A stretch of 64,000 nucleotides of DNA from Chaenocephalus aceratus (taxonomy: Eukaryota > Chordata > Actinopteri > Perciformes > Channichthyidae): positions 23,398,014 through 23,462,013 of the forward strand of contig CM043792.1 in assembly GCA_023974075.1 (NCBI GenBank). Direction: 5' to 3'. Positions 61,640 through 64,000 of the stretch are shown in pieces (positions within the stretch are counted from its first letter, which is position 1; every line of letters starts with the position of its first letter). The translations under genes were made by a program, and so were the position numbers. A model generated the notes under the pieces. That model ran no database searches. It saw nothing but the letters and a program-made list of their open reading frames with translations, and was not told the DNA's origin.

Positions 61640-62703
61640 ATGGATCAGTGCAGCGTCAAAAGCAAAAGCAGAGTGGCTGAGTTTCAGCAGTTGTTTGGGA
61701 GTTGGGCCACCGTGCTGAGCCGCTTATATGATGACCCCAAGGTAAGACAACACGAAACACCTGCATCTGTCAAAAAGAACGTTCTTTATTCTTTATGTTT
61801 GCTTTTCCGTCAGCAAATCCCAGGGGTCTGTGTTCATTTCCAGCTGAGTGAAAATGACAGCTGCATTTTGCTTTTATCTTTTTCCCAGGTAGCACAGCTG
61901 ATGAAAACAAGGATCAGGCAGTACCTGAACAGCCACCCTTTCTTTGCTCTCACGGTGATGCTGTTTGGTGCCATGTCTGCAATTCCCGTTGGAATGTTCC
62001 TCTCTTTTGCTCTTGTGACCATTATCATGTCTGCAGTTGGTTTGGTTTTCTTTGAAGGTACGTCTGATCATGTCAATAACTGTCTTATGCAAGCTAAACT
62101 GTACTAATCTGACAGTACTTTTTATTAACCAAACTCAACTTATTTCTCTCTTTGTCAGCGTTCCTGTTGTTTGTAGGAGGGACGACTCTGCTGTGTGTGC
62201 TCTCTGGCATCGCCCTCTTCTCTGTCATGGTTTCATTCATCTTTAATGCGCTTTATTTCACCGTCTCCAACATCCTCAGCCGCTATAACCCAAATCTGAC
62301 AAAGGTAATGTACTGATGTGTGGTGTGTGTTTTGAACAAAAGAAGAACAAACACAACATTTTATTATACCGCCATTTCATCCATAATTGGCCTTTTTCTT
62401 GGTAAGTTCGGCCTTAAAGATAAAATACAGCAGCCTACACAACCTGTTGAGCATTTCATTCAAAGCTTTATGCAACGCTTCTGTTAAATGTGGTTGTGGT
62501 GATACAATACAATCATTTCAGTTTTGTAATCCTATCTTCTAAAATTCCCATTTAAGTGTCCTGACATTTATATTATTATCTGTGAAATTGTTCCCACGGT
62601 GTATTTATTCTCTCTTGTCCTTTATTCCTATCAGCAACATGATTTCCAGGAGAAGGAGAGTGAGGGTGAAACTTCAAAAACTGAAGGAAATGTAAAAGCC
62701 TGA
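61640..62703 (+). CDS. ldaf1: Lipid droplet assembly factor 1 (promethin/TMEM159)
   Basis: ER membrane protein that binds seipin and marks sites of lipid-droplet formation. Coding exons are 61640-61741, 61889-62057, 62159-62304 and 62635-62703. All introns are GT-AG and phases agree (0, 1, 0). The total is 486 nt and 161 aa, the same length as human LDAF1. The N-terminus (MDQCSVKSKSRVAEFQQLFG) is hydrophilic. The family motif QYLNSHPFF (human QYLDSHPF) lies at about residues 45-53. A nearly continuous hydrophobic block with AIPVG and FVGGTTLLCVLSG follows at about 53-132, forming membrane hairpins, and then a charged tail ends TEGNVKA. A 5' non-coding exon ends at CATTATTCAG|GTTAGT (61450) and rejoins at 61587. 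AATAAA at 63137-63142 is the likely poly(A) signal. Confidence 0.93.
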
Positions 62704-63136
62704 TTATTCTTCTCTCTCAATTGTCAACTGTATGTGGAAAGGTTTAACATTGCTTTGTGAACTGGCACCATAAATGAGCACTACTGAAGCTTGGTGGTTT
62801 GGATTGAGACCCTTGAATGTGCTGTATGTAACAGATTGTGTAAGCACAAAGACTCCCTGATGGTCACTGTAAGTCTAAAGCCTAAAGATTATTAGTACAT
62901 TGTACTATGTGTCATTATCTCTATGGTTACATGTTATATAAGTATAACATATCACAGCCAAACTATGTAATAACTAATATTGCTTTATTAGTCCCAATAC
63001 ACACAGAATATTTATTCAGTTTTAGAAATGCTTGTGTATATAATGTATGTCTGCAGCTATCTGATGCACATGCCTGTTACTTGTTTGCTGTTACCTTTAA
63101 AAGAGCTCAATGTTGCACATTTGTGATGAAGCTTTG

Positions 63137-63142
63137 AATAAA
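63137..63142 (+). terminator. Polyadenylation signal of ldaf1
   Basis: AATAAA, 434 nt after the stop codon and 20-30 nt before the sequence changes to repeat-derived material. No other AATAAA was noticed between the stop and this site. Confidence 0.6.
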
Positions 63143-63159
63143 TGCAATTCTTGGCTTTA

Positions 63160-63520
63160 AAATATGATTCAAGATTCAAAGATTTATTGTCATAACACAA
63201 CTACGGTGTTGTTATGTAATGTATGAAAAACTTAGATAGCCGGTTCCTCAACAGTGAACCTCTGTTGCTCTCCCTGAGGTTTCTCCCATTTTCCCCTTTA
63301 AACTGTGGAGCTTTCTCTGGAAGTTGTTCCTTGTACGATGTGAGGGTCTAAGGATAGAGGGTGTCGTTTTTCTCATACTGATATTCTGAACAATCTGTGT
63401 TGTTGTATTTGCTGTAAAGTGTCTCTACTGTAGGCTAATTTTATTATATGTAAAGCACTATGGCTCGACCAAAAATCGTTTATAAATGTGCTATATAAAT
63501 AAAACTTGATTTGATTTTGA
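63160..63520 (+). mobile_element. LINE 3' UTR-like repeat downstream of ldaf1
   Basis: CTCCCTGAGGTTTCTCCCAT, TTGTACGATGTGAGGGTCTA and the end GTGCTATATAAATAAAACTT followed by GATTTGATTTTG have the layout of a teleost non-LTR retrotransposon 3' UTR. It begins just after the ldaf1 poly(A) signal. Confidence 0.6.
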
Positions 63521-64000
63521 ACTTACATGGAGAGATAAATAATTAACTTAATTTAATGGATTAAAAACAATGGATTATTGGCGATAGATGATCTGCTGAA
63601 AATAAAGTCTGGTGTATGGCACACAACAATTGTTTCTGAATTTATTTATGGATGTAGTTTTTCTTAATGAGAGAATATCCTGATGTACAAGGAACTTGAG
63701 ATGAGTAATAATGGTGTATCCTCAGCATGTATTTTTGTTGCAAAGATCTTTATTGGAATGAACTGTGCCTACTAAACATTATGAAATGTCATAGTATTTC
63801 TCCCACCTACACCTGCCACATTTTCAAAGATATATGATGGCGATGATGTGTTTACATTAAAAGGCACTACTACTGGCACAAAACTCAATAGTGTAAGTGT
63901 GCTTATAATCTTTGCTTGAATGATTTTAAGAAGTCAAACAGCGACACTGGAAGGTGATTCTTAGAAGATCTTTAATGGAGGTGATATCATGCACAAAAAA
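63521..64000. other. No gene seen
   Basis: Sequence after the LINE-like tail; nothing recognised up to the window edge. Confidence 0.45.

Overview
The window is from a ray-finned fish nuclear genome, most likely a percomorph teleost. The evidence is spliced vertebrate genes, very long (CA)n/(GT)n tracts, and a dense load of teleost-type transposon remnants (hAT and Harbinger-like DNA elements, L2/CR1-like LINE tails, a tRNA-type SINE, a solo LTR). No bacterial or phage-like features were seen. All family names come from reading the sequence; no database search was run.

Three genes can be reconstructed exon by exon. (1) A vitamin K-dependent protein Z gene (proz) lies on the minus strand in eight exons from 16939 down to 12820. 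It encodes signal peptide, propeptide, a degenerate Gla domain, two EGF domains and an inactive trypsin-like domain. (2) A GPR139-type orphan GPCR lies on the plus strand. It has a short first exon (28011-28157), an intron of about 15.5 kb and a large second exon (43661-44646). (3) ldaf1 (promethin/TMEM159), the seipin-partner lipid-droplet assembly factor, lies on the plus strand at 61640-62703, with an upstream non-coding exon. GPR139 and LDAF1 are also neighbours on human 16p12, so that part looks like conserved synteny. Human PROZ is elsewhere (13q34).

Layout: 1-12800 is non-coding, with dinucleotide repeats, a 2.1 kb TTAA-flanked DNA element (3206-5309) and a solo LTR (6965-7311). 12820-16939 is proz, with a hAT-type MITE in intron 3. 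17000-21700 is non-coding with microsatellites. 21701-25886 is a nest of DNA transposons holding a THAP-domain exon and a Myb/SANT-like ORF with a stop. 28011-44646 is the gpr139 gene; its intron hosts two truncated LINEs and a 5.9 kb inverted-repeat (foldback-like) element with further insertions. 44650-61370 is intergenic, with a truncated LINE split by a 1.1 kb hAT element and another inverted-repeat element. 61370-63150 is ldaf1.

Two of the three genes (proz exon 1, gpr139 exon 1) each lack exactly one base needed to keep the reading frame. Both deficits lie in or beside homopolymer runs, which suggests consensus errors in the assembly rather than two dead genes. The three genes do not form a functional unit: secreted coagulation cofactor, neuronal receptor and lipid-droplet protein. 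No clearly new biological system was found. The most unusual structures are the foldback element, the nested transposon cluster with its THAP exon, and the degraded Gla and protease sites of proz.
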